A DNA stretch of 12,843 bases from Candidatus Nomurabacteria bacterium (lineage in GTDB: Bacteria > Patescibacteriota > Minisyncoccia > Phycocordibacterales > UBA2100), in NCBI GenBank assembly GCA_943359705.1, contig CALRIB010000019.1:1-12843 (forward strand), written 5' to 3'. The position numbers were made by a program, and so were the translations under genes. Positions 1 through 6,290 of this stretch are shown piece by piece. The notes under the pieces were generated by a model that saw only the letters and a list, made by a program, of their open reading frames with translations, made no database searches and was not told where the DNA came from. Within the stretch, counting starts at the first letter, position 1, and every line of letters starts with the position of its first letter.

Positions 1-51
1 TTTGGAGTGGCCCTCTTTCAGGAGATGATCCGTGGTCAATTCCGCAAGTGA
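1..51 (+). CDS. C-terminal tail of an upstream gene (partial)
   Basis: The first reading frame is open from base 1 and ends at a TGA at 49-51. It encodes 16 residues, FGVALFQEMIRGQFRK. The mix of hydrophobic and basic residues looks like a normal protein C-terminus. A GC-rich hairpin begins ten bases after the stop, as expected at the end of a gene. The other two plus frames are less convincing: one stops early, and the third runs through the hairpin and promoter to base 115. The fragment is too short to name a family. Its place ahead of a glycosyltransferase series suggests another polysaccharide gene, but that is only context. Confidence 0.45.
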   Translation, partial: FGVALFQEMIRGQFRK

Positions 52-61
52 TACGGCCGAT

Positions 62-88
62 AGGGGGCGCAACGTACTCGCGCCCCCT
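62..88 (+). terminator. GC-rich hairpin, likely terminator of the upstream gene
   Basis: The arms AGGGGGCGC (62-70) and GCGCCCCCT (80-88) are perfect complements: 9 bp around a 9-base loop. The hairpin lies between the stop at 49-51 and the promoter at 96-104. The bases that follow (CATCATTT) are only mildly T-rich, so this is a weak intrinsic terminator by the usual rule. It could instead be a transcript-stabilising hairpin. Confidence 0.5.
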
Positions 89-95
89 CATCATT

Positions 96-104
96 TGCTA
101 TAGA
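96..104 (+). promoter_or_regulatory. Extended -10 promoter of the first GT4 gene, leaderless type
   Basis: TGC followed by TATAGA (hexamer 99-104) matches an extended -10 element. Only 8 bases, GTGTTTCA, separate it from the ATG at 113. With the usual 6-8 base distance from -10 to the transcription start, the RNA would begin at or next to the ATG. No good -35 hexamer is seen about 17 bases upstream, where the hairpin lies. The same arrangement precedes several other genes here. Confidence 0.6.
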
Positions 105-112
105 GTGTTTCA

Positions 113-1099
113 ATGAAAGTCGTCGTTGCGACTGGCATCTATCCGCCCGACATCGGGGGTCCGGCGCTTTATGCGGCGGGCGTCGAGGCTTCGCTCAAGA
201 AATTAGGGCATACGCCTGTTCTCGTGCTGTTCGGAGGTTTAAAAAAATATCCCTCCGGACTTCGACACCTTTTGTACGTGTTCACACTGTTCGGGGCTGC
301 TCGCGGAGCAGATGCCATCTTCGCTTTCGACACGTACAGTGTCGGTGTGCCGGCCGCTCTCGTCGCACGCCTGCGCGGCATTCCGCTGGTCATCCGTATC
401 GGCGGAGATTTCGTGTGGGAAACCTATGTCGAGCGTACAAAGAAATTAATTCCGTTGCCGCATTTTTACGAGAAGCTACCGCGATTGCATCTGAAGGAAC
501 GCGTCGCGTTCGCGCTCGTGCGTTGGATGCTATCGCGCGCAAAACTGGCGTTCAATACCGAGTGGCTCTTGGAAATATGGCAAAAGCCGTACGGCATTCA
601 CAGAGAGCGCGCGCATGTCGTCGCGAATGTTATCGGTGAGCGTCTCGCCCCGCTTGCGAGCGACAACAAGGTGCTGCTGTACGGTCGTACCATTGCCATG
701 AAGAACCGGGACGCGTTTGCGCGTGCATTTGCAACGGCGAAGAAACATGGTGTTGCTCTCGAATTAGAAACCGGACAAGTCACACACAAAGAACTTCTGG
801 AGCGGATGCGAAGCGCCTACGCAGTCGCGGTGCCTTCCATTTCCGAAGTAGCGCCCAACACGATTATCGACGCCATTCGGTGCGGCAAACCTTTTATTCT
901 CAGCAAGTATTCCGGTTACGCCGAGCCATGTAAAGACCTCGGCGTTATCGTCGACCCCCTCGACGAGGAGAGTATGGCCGCAGGCATTCAGAAAATCGCA
1001 GACTCGCAGGAATACGCACGGATGCAAGAACATATTCGGAACTTCACCGAAGTGCGAACGTTTGACGACGTTACCCGCGAACTCCTGGCGCTTATATGA
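113..1099 (+). CDS. GT4-like glycosyltransferase (GT-B fold)
   Basis: The 328-residue product is predicted to transfer a sugar from a nucleotide donor to a growing glycan at the cytoplasmic membrane face. The N-terminal half opens with a GT-B strand and a GG-P loop (TGIYPPDIGGPA), the usual acceptor-side start of GT4 enzymes. The C-terminal donor domain has R192 and K197 (R-x4-K, phosphate binding) and the late motif around SEVAPNTIIDAIRCGKP. There the usual E-x7-E reads E245-x7-D253, a conservative change. Length is slightly short for the family (about 350-400). There is no signal peptide. The start is fixed by an extended -10 box 8 bases upstream. Its TGA overlaps the ATG of the next GT4 gene (ATGA), so the two are probably coupled. 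Donor and acceptor cannot be told from sequence. Confidence 0.85.
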   Translation: MKVVVATGIYPPDIGGPALYAAGVEASLKKLGHTPVLVLFGGLKKYPSGLRHLLYVFTLFGAARGADAIFAFDTYSVGVPAALVARLRGIPLVIRIGGDFVWETYVERTKKLIPLPHFYEKLPRLHLKERVAFALVRWMLSRAKLAFNTEWLLEIWQKPYGIHRERAHVVANVIGERLAPLASDNKVLLYGRTIAMKNRDAFARAFATAKKHGVALELETGQVTHKELLERMRSAYAVAVPSISEVAPNTIIDAIRCGKPFILSKYSGYAEPCKDLGVIVDPLDEESMAAGIQKIADSQEYARMQEHIRNFTEVRTFDDVTRELLALI

Positions 1100-2169
1100 G
1101 AGTACTTCAGGTAGGCGCTGACAGGTCAAAGCGGGGGATTTTATTCCGCGATTCTCCCGCATTCAAACGACAGGAGGCGTATGCGAAAAAGTTCGGCAAC
1201 CTCGACATTATCGGTTTCTCGCGCAAGAACGATGGGGTAGATGTCATATCATCCGGAACACTCACCGTGCACCCGACCAATTCGAGTTCGCGTTGGAACT
1301 ACATGCTCGATGCGCTGCGTCTCGCAAAGAAACTCCCGCGCCCTGATGTCGTATCAGCCCAAGATCCGTTCGAAACAGGATTTGCAGCGTGGCTCATCGC
1401 ACACCACTTTAAAGTCCCGCTGCACATCCAAGTGCATACGGATTTTTTGTCGGAAGAATATGTTCGCGCACCAATCGATCACATACGGCGCCTGCTCGCT
1501 CGATTCATTTTGAATCGCGCCGCACGCATCCGAGTTGTTTCTGAGCGCGTGCAAAAGTCGCTCGAGACCTGTTTTCATATCATGAAACCGATTGCGGTGT
1601 TGCCGATATTCGCGGATGTTCAGCGCATGCAAGACGCTCCGCCTGATGCGGTACTTGCCGAGCGGTTCAAACAATTCAAGACCAAACTCCTCGTCGTGTC
1701 CCGACTCGAATCAGAAAAGAACGTGGAGCTCGCGATTCGTTCGTTTGCGCAAACCCACAAGTCAGACTTGTGGGCTTGTCTGATTATCGTCGGTGATGGA
1801 AGCGAGAAGCAGAGACTCGAAGCGTCGGCCAAAGAGCTCGATGTGTCAGGCCGAGTGTTCTTTGAAGGGGAACGTGATGCCGCTGCGTATTACAAACTCG
1901 CCGACGTTGTGCTCGTCCCATCAAAATACGAAGGCTACGGTCTCGTTATCATCGAAGCGCTTGCGGCGGGGAAGCCGGTGCTTTCAACTGATGTCGGAAT
2001 TGCGCGGGAGGCTGGAGCGATTGTCACGACGTCCGATAAGTTTGCAGGTGCACTTGCTGATTGGTTCAAAAACGGCCCACGGACGGGAGAACTCAAGAAC
2101 TATCCGTACAAGAATTTTGACGAATACGTGGAGAAGTATTGCAACGACATCGCTGCGTGCGTTCGATAA
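1096..2169 (+). CDS. GT4 family glycosyltransferase
   Basis: This 357-residue protein is the most canonical GT4 enzyme of the window. The C-terminal domain carries VVSRLESEKN with R203 and K208, then a VGDGSE strand-loop, and the full retaining motif E279-x7-E287 in SKYEGYGLVIIEALAAGKP. These residues hold the nucleotide-sugar phosphates and ribose. The N-terminal acceptor domain includes DVVSAQDPFETGFAAWLIA, common in GT4 proteins that act on lipid-linked sugars. The ATG lies within the stop of the preceding GT4 gene and has no Shine-Dalgarno sequence, so translation is probably coupled. The last bases carry the promoter of the next gene. A 21-base palindrome at 1754-1774 lies in the codons just before the VGDG strand. 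Sugar specificity is unknown. Confidence 0.92.
   Translation: MRVLQVGADRSKRGILFRDSPAFKRQEAYAKKFGNLDIIGFSRKNDGVDVISSGTLTVHPTNSSSRWNYMLDALRLAKKLPRPDVVSAQDPFETGFAAWLIAHHFKVPLHIQVHTDFLSEEYVRAPIDHIRRLLARFILNRAARIRVVSERVQKSLETCFHIMKPIAVLPIFADVQRMQDAPPDAVLAERFKQFKTKLLVVSRLESEKNVELAIRSFAQTHKSDLWACLIIVGDGSEKQRLEASAKELDVSGRVFFEGERDAAAYYKLADVVLVPSKYEGYGLVIIEALAAGKPVLSTDVGIAREAGAIVTTSDKFAGALADWFKNGPRTGELKNYPYKNFDEYVEKYCNDIAACVR
1754..1774. repeat. 21-base perfect palindrome inside the GT4 gene
   Basis: CCCACAAGTC (1754-1763) and GACTTGTGGG (1765-1774) are perfect reverse complements around a single central A. The pairing ends at both sides (A versus C). It lies in codons for THKSDLWA, between the helix after R203-K208 and the VGDG strand, a place where related enzymes vary in sequence. 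It could be a small palindromic element or chance. Confidence 0.6.
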
Positions 2170-2176
2170 GGATAGC

Positions 2177-2185
2177 TGATACAAT
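2177..2185 (+). promoter_or_regulatory. Extended -10 promoter of the dehydrogenase-like gene
   Basis: TGA followed by TACAAT (2180-2185) is a near-consensus extended -10 element in the 23-base gap after the upstream stop. Seven bases, CGCCCCA, separate it from the ATG at 2193. This implies a leaderless transcript and decides the start codon: an in-frame ATG at 2139 would lie upstream of the promoter and inside the preceding gene. Confidence 0.65.
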
Positions 2186-2192
2186 CGCCCCA

Positions 2193-3083
2193 ATGAAAAA
2201 CGCAAAAAAGCCCGTTATCGGCTTTATCGGCCAGGGATACGTCGGCAAGAACTACGCCGATGATTTTGAGGCGCGCGGCTACTCGACCGTCCGCTATTCG
2301 CTCGAAGAGCCCTACCGTGCCAACAAAGACCTCATCAAGGATTGCGACATCGTGTTTGTCGCAGTGCCGACTCCCTCTACCCCAAAAGGCTTCGACGGCT
2401 CTATCGTGATGAGCGCGCTTTCGCTCCTTGGCAAAGGCAAGATTGCGGTCATCAAATCCACTATCGTGCCCGGGATGACACGCGAGTTGCAGGCTGCACA
2501 CCCCGGCATCATTGTGCTCTTTTGCCCGGAATTCCTTTCGGTTGCCACCGCAAAATCCGACGTAGAGAACCCGTTTGCTAACGTGGTCGGACTGCCCTCC
2601 GCGAGCGCGAAACACAAAGCGGCGGGAGAGCTGGTCTTGAGCGTTCTCAAAAAAGCGCCCGTTTCGCAGCTGTGCACGAGCGAAGAGGCCGAGCTCGTAA
2701 AGTACGCGCACAACATCAGCGGCTACATGCAAATTCTTACCTTCAACACGGTGTACGATATTGCGGAAAAATTGGGTTGCAGCTGGGGCCCGATACAACG
2801 TGCGATAGAGGGCGACCCGCTGGTGTGCAATCGCTATGCGAACCCCGTGCACAAAGGCGGTCGCGGCGCGGGAGGATTTTGTTTCATCAAGGACATGGCC
2901 GCCTTCGCCCGGCGCTACGAAGAATTGGTCAAAGAGCCGCTCGGTGTTGCGTTTTTGAATGCCGCGCAGAAGAAAAACATCGCACTTTTGCGTCAATCCA
3001 ACAAAGATCTCGAGCTTTTGCAGGGAGTGTACGGTGAATCTGCAATACAAAAAAAGAGTGCGAAAAAGCGCGCGAAGCGCTAG
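2193..3083 (+). CDS. UDP-sugar 6-dehydrogenase-like protein lacking the UDP-binding domain
   Basis: The 296-residue protein matches the first two domains of the UDP-glucose / UDP-ManNAc dehydrogenase family, which oxidise a sugar C6 hydroxyl to a carboxylate with NAD. The Rossmann loop is GQGYVG (residues 13-18). VPTPSTPKGFDGS, IKSTIVPG and CPEFLSVATAKSD follow in family order. The central domain has K170-x3-N174 in ELVKYAHNISGY and the nucleophile C230 with D234 in GAGGFCFIKDM. All catalytic residues therefore appear present. The protein stops just after the linking helix and ends in a basic tail (KKSAKKRAKR). The C-terminal domain that holds the UDP part, about 100-130 residues in usual 390-450 residue members, is absent. 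No downstream frame restores it. It may act on another substrate or depend on a partner. The start is chosen from the -10 box 7 bases upstream. Confidence 0.85.
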   Translation: MKNAKKPVIGFIGQGYVGKNYADDFEARGYSTVRYSLEEPYRANKDLIKDCDIVFVAVPTPSTPKGFDGSIVMSALSLLGKGKIAVIKSTIVPGMTRELQAAHPGIIVLFCPEFLSVATAKSDVENPFANVVGLPSASAKHKAAGELVLSVLKKAPVSQLCTSEEAELVKYAHNISGYMQILTFNTVYDIAEKLGCSWGPIQRAIEGDPLVCNRYANPVHKGGRGAGGFCFIKDMAAFARRYEELVKEPLGVAFLNAAQKKNIALLRQSNKDLELLQGVYGESAIQKKSAKKRAKR

Positions 3084-3139
3084 ACGAAATGCGCCCCACA
3101 CTTTCATCGTATCGCGGAGTTTGAAATGAAGCAGCGGTG

Positions 3140-3148
3140 TGAGAGAGT
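3140..3148 (+). promoter_or_regulatory. Possible degenerate extended -10 element ahead of the third GT4 gene
   Basis: TGA plus GAGAGT (3143-3148) lies 6 bases before the ATG at 3155. It keeps the TG, the second-position A and the last T of the extended -10 pattern seen at other genes of this window, but the hexamer is poor. The 71-base gap 3084-3154 holds no other clear site and no convincing terminator. Confidence 0.25.
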
Positions 3149-3154
3149 TCGGAT

Positions 3155-4204
3155 ATGAATGAGTCTGCGGAGGACAGAAAGTACGGGGTAAATCTCCTTG
3201 TCTTGACGCAAGCCGTCGACCTGAACGACCCCGTCCTCGGTTTTTTCCACGGATGGATAGTCGAGCTATCGAAGCACTACGAAAAAATCCACGTAATCTG
3301 TCTTAAAGAGGGAAAGCACTTGCTGCCGGCCAATGTCGTCGTCCACTCGCTCGGCAAGGAATCGGGGGTGTCGAGGCTTGTCCATCTGGCGCGATTCTAC
3401 CGATACATCTGGACGTTGCGGCACGAGTACGACGCGGTCTTCGTACATATGAATCCCGAGTACGTAGTACTCGGCCGGAAGTCGTGGTTTTTGCTTAGGA
3501 AAAAAGTCTACCTCTGGCGCAATCATTACTCGGGAGGTTTTCTCACGGTGCTTGCCGTTCTGCTGTCTCGCAAAGTGTTTTGCACCTCGCGATTCTCCTT
3601 CACTGCGAGATTCAAAAAGACGCGCATCATGCCGGTCGGTGTTAATTTCGCACCAATTACCGACGTTGTTCGAGAGCCTCGCTCCATTCTCTTTCTCGCA
3701 CGCATTGCGCCTTCGAAACGCCCCGACATGTTGCTGAGGGCACTCCGCGCATTGAAGGAGCGCGGAATACCATGCAGTGCGTCCGTGTACGGCTCATCGC
3801 TCGCCGAAGATGAACAGTTTGCTACCGATACACGAGCGTTCGCACAGAAAGAAGGATTGAATGTTGTGTTCCACGAAGGCGTCCCGCATCAAGAAACCCC
3901 GAGGATTTTTGCTTCCCACGATATATTCGTCAACTTGAGCGCGTCGGGTATGTACGATAAAACGCTTTTTGAGGCGGCTGCAGCAGGCTGTTTGGTCCTT
4001 GCTTCGAGTCGCGATTTTGCCGCTCTCGTGGATGCTCGATTTGTGTTTGCAGAGAACGACATCGATGATTTGGCCAGGAAACTCGAAGCGTTGCTGGCAT
4101 TGCCGGAAAGGGAAAAGGAATCGGCGCGAGAGAAGTTCAAAGCGCTCGCCGAAACCCAAAGTTTGCAGCGGTTAGTCGACCGGCTTGTCGAAGAGATGCG
4201 TTAA
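3155..4204 (+). CDS. GT4 family glycosyltransferase (DKT-motif type)
   Basis: The 349-residue GT-B protein opens with YGVNLLVLTQAVDLNDPVLG and an FHGWIVELSKHY helix, a start seen in many Patescibacterial GT4 proteins. The donor domain has FLARIAPSKRPD with R183 and K188, followed by a late motif SGMYDKTLFEAAAAGC. The second glutamate (E273) is kept, while the first E of E-x7-E is G265 and a DKT triplet precedes the helix. It probably adds a hexose to a lipid-linked glycan. The start at 3155 is the only reasonable ATG before the first strand. The stop lies 33 bases inside the convergent GT4 gene, so the C-terminal codons are also antisense coding sequence for that neighbour. No terminator separates the two. 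Confidence 0.88.
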   Translation: MNESAEDRKYGVNLLVLTQAVDLNDPVLGFFHGWIVELSKHYEKIHVICLKEGKHLLPANVVVHSLGKESGVSRLVHLARFYRYIWTLRHEYDAVFVHMNPEYVVLGRKSWFLLRKKVYLWRNHYSGGFLTVLAVLLSRKVFCTSRFSFTARFKKTRIMPVGVNFAPITDVVREPRSILFLARIAPSKRPDMLLRALRALKERGIPCSASVYGSSLAEDEQFATDTRAFAQKEGLNVVFHEGVPHQETPRIFASHDIFVNLSASGMYDKTLFEAAAAGCLVLASSRDFAALVDARFVFAENDIDDLARKLEALLALPEREKESAREKFKALAETQSLQRLVDRLVEEMR

Positions 4205-5293
4205 TATCGCATGTGCGCGTGCGTCCCACGTGTACTTTTTTGCGAGTTCTTTTGCGCGCGCTGCTTTTGCGCGAGCTTCTTCCTGATTCGAGAGGACGCG
4301 CTGAATACATTCGGCGAGTGAGTTCACATCGTCGGGTGTGAACCAAAACGCTGTCGAGTCGCTCAGTATTTCCCGGATGCTCGGGAGATCGGACGCCACT
4401 ATTGGGACGCCGGAGGCCATGTACTGGAAAAGCTTGAGGGGAGAAGTGTAGTGCGAAGAAATCTTCGGCTTTGCGCTGTTGGGTAGGACAAGTACGTCGG
4501 CTGCCATGAGAAAGCCGGCGATTTTTTCTCGGGGTTGGAAACCGATGATATGCACACGCTCGCTTGCGTACGATGCCTTAAACTCGGCGAGCTCGCTGTC
4601 GACCCCGCCCATAAGGACAATGCTGACGTCCGGGGGTAGTAAGCGGGCGGTTTCTGCGAGCGTCTCGGCGCCCTTCCATCCGTAAAAGTGTCCTGTATAC
4701 AGTACGATTTTTTTGTGCGGGTCGACGCCCACTGCTTTCCACACTGCTTCACGTGAAGGAGCCGAAGCGAATTCGGAAAGGTCAACCGCGTCGGGCGAGA
4801 CCGCTATCTTGTGGGCAGGAACGCCGAGTTCTACGAGCCGTGTTTTGAGGCCGCCGCTTATGACAATAATCTTCTGCGCACGTGCGAGCGCTCTTTTAAA
4901 AAGGAACGTCCGCTCCGGAATACTGTGAACCTCGAGGGCAATCGTACGTGAGCGGGCGAAGAGTGCGACCTGATAATCGCGTGTGTACACGAGTAAATCA
5001 TCGAAACGCATAGTCGAGAGTGAGAGAAGAAAACTGAGTTGGTCGAGAGCAAACGCAGCACGCGCACGCTCAAACTTTCCGAGGAGGTCGCTCGCCCATA
5101 GTTTACGCAGAGAGAAATTTCGTCGGATTCCGTAATAGGTAAACGGGTCATCTTGTAGTCCGTGGCGGCGCGTCGGTGCCAAGAGCTCTACGCGTGCACC
5201 GCCCGCGGCGAACTCTTCGCACATTTTCATAATGGCGTAGCCATGCGCGCGGTCCGTGGGCAGTCGCACGAACGTCACATACGCGATTTTCAT
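4172..5293 (-). CDS. GT4 family glycosyltransferase with Q in place of the motif glutamate
   Basis: The 373-residue GT-B protein begins MKIAYVTFVRLPTDRAHGYA, with HGYA forming the acceptor-side loop. EVHSIPER (residues 121-128) and the donor-side TGHFYGWKGAETL with K207 follow. The late motif reads SHYTSPLKLFQYMASGVP. In most relatives the position of Q290 (codon CAG) is glutamate, as in LKLFEYMA, so the retaining-type E is lost here by one base change. Activity could be changed. The ATG at 5293 is chosen because an extended -10 box lies 7 bases upstream; a longer frame starting at 5404 would run through the opposite-strand SDR gene. It is the only minus-strand gene between two plus-strand blocks. 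Its 3' end overlaps the GT4 gene ending at 4204 by 33 bases. Confidence 0.88.
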   Translation of the reverse strand: MKIAYVTFVRLPTDRAHGYAIMKMCEEFAAGGARVELLAPTRRHGLQDDPFTYYGIRRNFSLRKLWASDLLGKFERARAAFALDQLSFLLSLSTMRFDDLLVYTRDYQVALFARSRTIALEVHSIPERTFLFKRALARAQKIIVISGGLKTRLVELGVPAHKIAVSPDAVDLSEFASAPSREAVWKAVGVDPHKKIVLYTGHFYGWKGAETLAETARLLPPDVSIVLMGGVDSELAEFKASYASERVHIIGFQPREKIAGFLMAADVLVLPNSAKPKISSHYTSPLKLFQYMASGVPIVASDLPSIREILSDSTAFWFTPDDVNSLAECIQRVLSNQEEARAKAARAKELAKKYTWDARAHAILTHLFDKPVD

Positions 5294-5297
5294 CAAC

Positions 5298-5326
5298 GTG
5301 ACTATACCACCTCTCTGTGTCAAAAT
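5298..5326 (+). promoter_or_regulatory. Promoter of the SDR gene in the divergent region
   Basis: CAAAAT (5321-5326) preceded by TGT gives an extended -10 that keeps the key A2 and T6. It lies 7 bases (CCCCCGT) before the ATG at 5334. GTGACT (5298-5303) matches four of six bases of TTGACA at exactly 17 bases spacing. This -35 overlaps the -10 box of the divergent GT4 gene, so the two promoters share DNA. Confidence 0.5.
5301..5309 (-). promoter_or_regulatory. Extended -10 promoter of the minus-strand GT4 gene
   Basis: Read on the minus strand, TGG then TATAGT (hexamer 5306-5301) is followed by 7 bases, CACGTTG, and the ATG at 5293. It is a strong extended -10 match placed for leaderless transcription. 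A perfect TTGACA lies upstream at 5323-5318, but only 11 bases from the -10, too close to act as a standard -35. Confidence 0.6.
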
Positions 5327-5333
5327 CCCCCGT

Positions 5334-6272
5334 ATGTTCTGGTGGCGAAAAGAGGTTAAAAAGGACGCTCCAACCATCCTCATTACGGGCGGTCTTGGCT
5401 TCATTTTCTCGCACGTAACCGAGTACTACGTGAAAAAAGGCTGGAATGTCGTCGTTGTCGACAACCTCTCAGAAGGGAGCAATCCGCAGATTATCGACGG
5501 GTCGTTTAAGCATATCAATGCGCACATGGCGCAGCTCGAGGTAGTCGAGCGAATCATTCGCGAGGAGCCCGATTACATCATTCACGCCGCCGCGATTACG
5601 GATGTCGACTACTCCATCCGCGAGCCGCGCCGCACCTTCGAGAAAAATATCCGTGGCGAAATTCATGCGTTTGAAGCCGCCCGTAATCTCTCGAAGCTGA
5701 AGAAGATTATGTACGTTTCCACGGATGAAATATACGGCGAATGTGAACACCCGATGCGCGAAGATGAAATGCTTGCGCCGCGCAGCCCCTACGCAAGTTC
5801 GAAAGCGGCCGGGTCACTGATGCGCACCGCGTACGAGAACACCTACCCGACTCTTTCGGGACGCATGGCGGAGATTCGCCCGTGCAATATATTCGGTCCG
5901 CGGCAAGATTCCGCCAAGATTCTGGCGCGTATCAAAAAGAGTTTGCACACCGGGGAGCCGGTCCCGCTGCACAACGATGGACTCGGATACCGGGAATTTC
6001 TCTATGTGAAAAACATGCCTTCCGCGGTCGACCTTGTGCTTGAAAAAGGCGACGGTATCTACAATATCGGAGTGGGGCACGGCTCTACGGTTGCCGAACT
6101 AATCCGGAAAGTCGAATCGATTACGGGCAAGAAAATCTCCACCACCCCTTCCCATCGCTCCGGCATGGACTTGAAATATCAGACCGATACCTCGCGGATA
6201 CACGCTCTCGGGTGGACACCGGCATATTCATTCGAGGAGGGCCTGCGTGAATATTTTACGCTTCCCGAATAG
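5334..6272 (+). CDS. Extended SDR nucleotide-sugar dehydratase/epimerase
   Basis: The 312-residue protein belongs to the NAD-dependent epimerase/dehydratase family that modifies nucleotide sugars in the cytoplasm. The cofactor loop reads TGGLGFIFSH. Its third glycine is Phe (F25), which is unusual. VVVVDNLSEGS ends the second strand and holds the aspartate that favours NAD. The catalytic set is S129-T130-D131-E132 (VSTDEIYG) and Y153-x3-K157 (SPYASSKAAG). The STDE-Y-G form resembles dTDP-glucose and GDP-mannose 4,6-dehydratases more than plain 4-epimerases. RPCNIFGPRQ, GYREFLYVKN and YNIGVG follow in normal family order. The start is fixed by the -10 box 7 bases upstream. A GT4 gene follows after 18 bases, probably in one transcript. 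The exact sugar cannot be assigned; a 4-epimerase remains possible. Confidence 0.85.
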   Translation: MFWWRKEVKKDAPTILITGGLGFIFSHVTEYYVKKGWNVVVVDNLSEGSNPQIIDGSFKHINAHMAQLEVVERIIREEPDYIIHAAAITDVDYSIREPRRTFEKNIRGEIHAFEAARNLSKLKKIMYVSTDEIYGECEHPMREDEMLAPRSPYASSKAAGSLMRTAYENTYPTLSGRMAEIRPCNIFGPRQDSAKILARIKKSLHTGEPVPLHNDGLGYREFLYVKNMPSAVDLVLEKGDGIYNIGVGHGSTVAELIRKVESITGKKISTTPSHRSGMDLKYQTDTSRIHALGWTPAYSFEEGLREYFTLPE

Positions 6273-6290
6273 GGCACGAGCACGGCTGCT

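Noticed and set aside
2139..2192. In-frame ATG 18 codons upstream of the dehydrogenase-like gene
   Set aside because: It lies inside the preceding GT4 gene and upstream of the TGATACAAT promoter box. The added residues do not resemble the family, and the Rossmann fold starts normally from 2193.
3067..3081. AGCGC/GCGCT hairpin at the end of the dehydrogenase-like gene
   Set aside because: The stem is only 5 bp, lies within the last codons and has no T-run, so it is too weak to call a terminator.
2100..3107. Long minus-strand reading frame of 335 codons opposite the dehydrogenase-like gene
   Set aside because: The translation is rich in Arg, His and Cys without recognisable motifs; it is the antisense shadow of a gene with intact catalytic residues. 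The same applies to frames at 6570-7385 and 8024-8761.
5318..5323. Perfect TTGACA on the minus strand as -35 of the GT4 gene
   Set aside because: Only 11 bases separate it from the TATAGT box; 16-18 are needed. The extended TG probably makes a -35 unnecessary.
5256..5333. Longer N-terminus for the SDR gene starting at 5256
   Set aside because: It would overlap the divergent GT4 gene and both promoters; the ATG at 5334 is directly behind the -10 box.
5294..5404. Longer N-terminus for the minus-strand GT4 gene starting at 5404
   Set aside because: It would run antisense through the start of the SDR gene. The GT-B strand begins right at the ATG 5293, which has its own -10 box.
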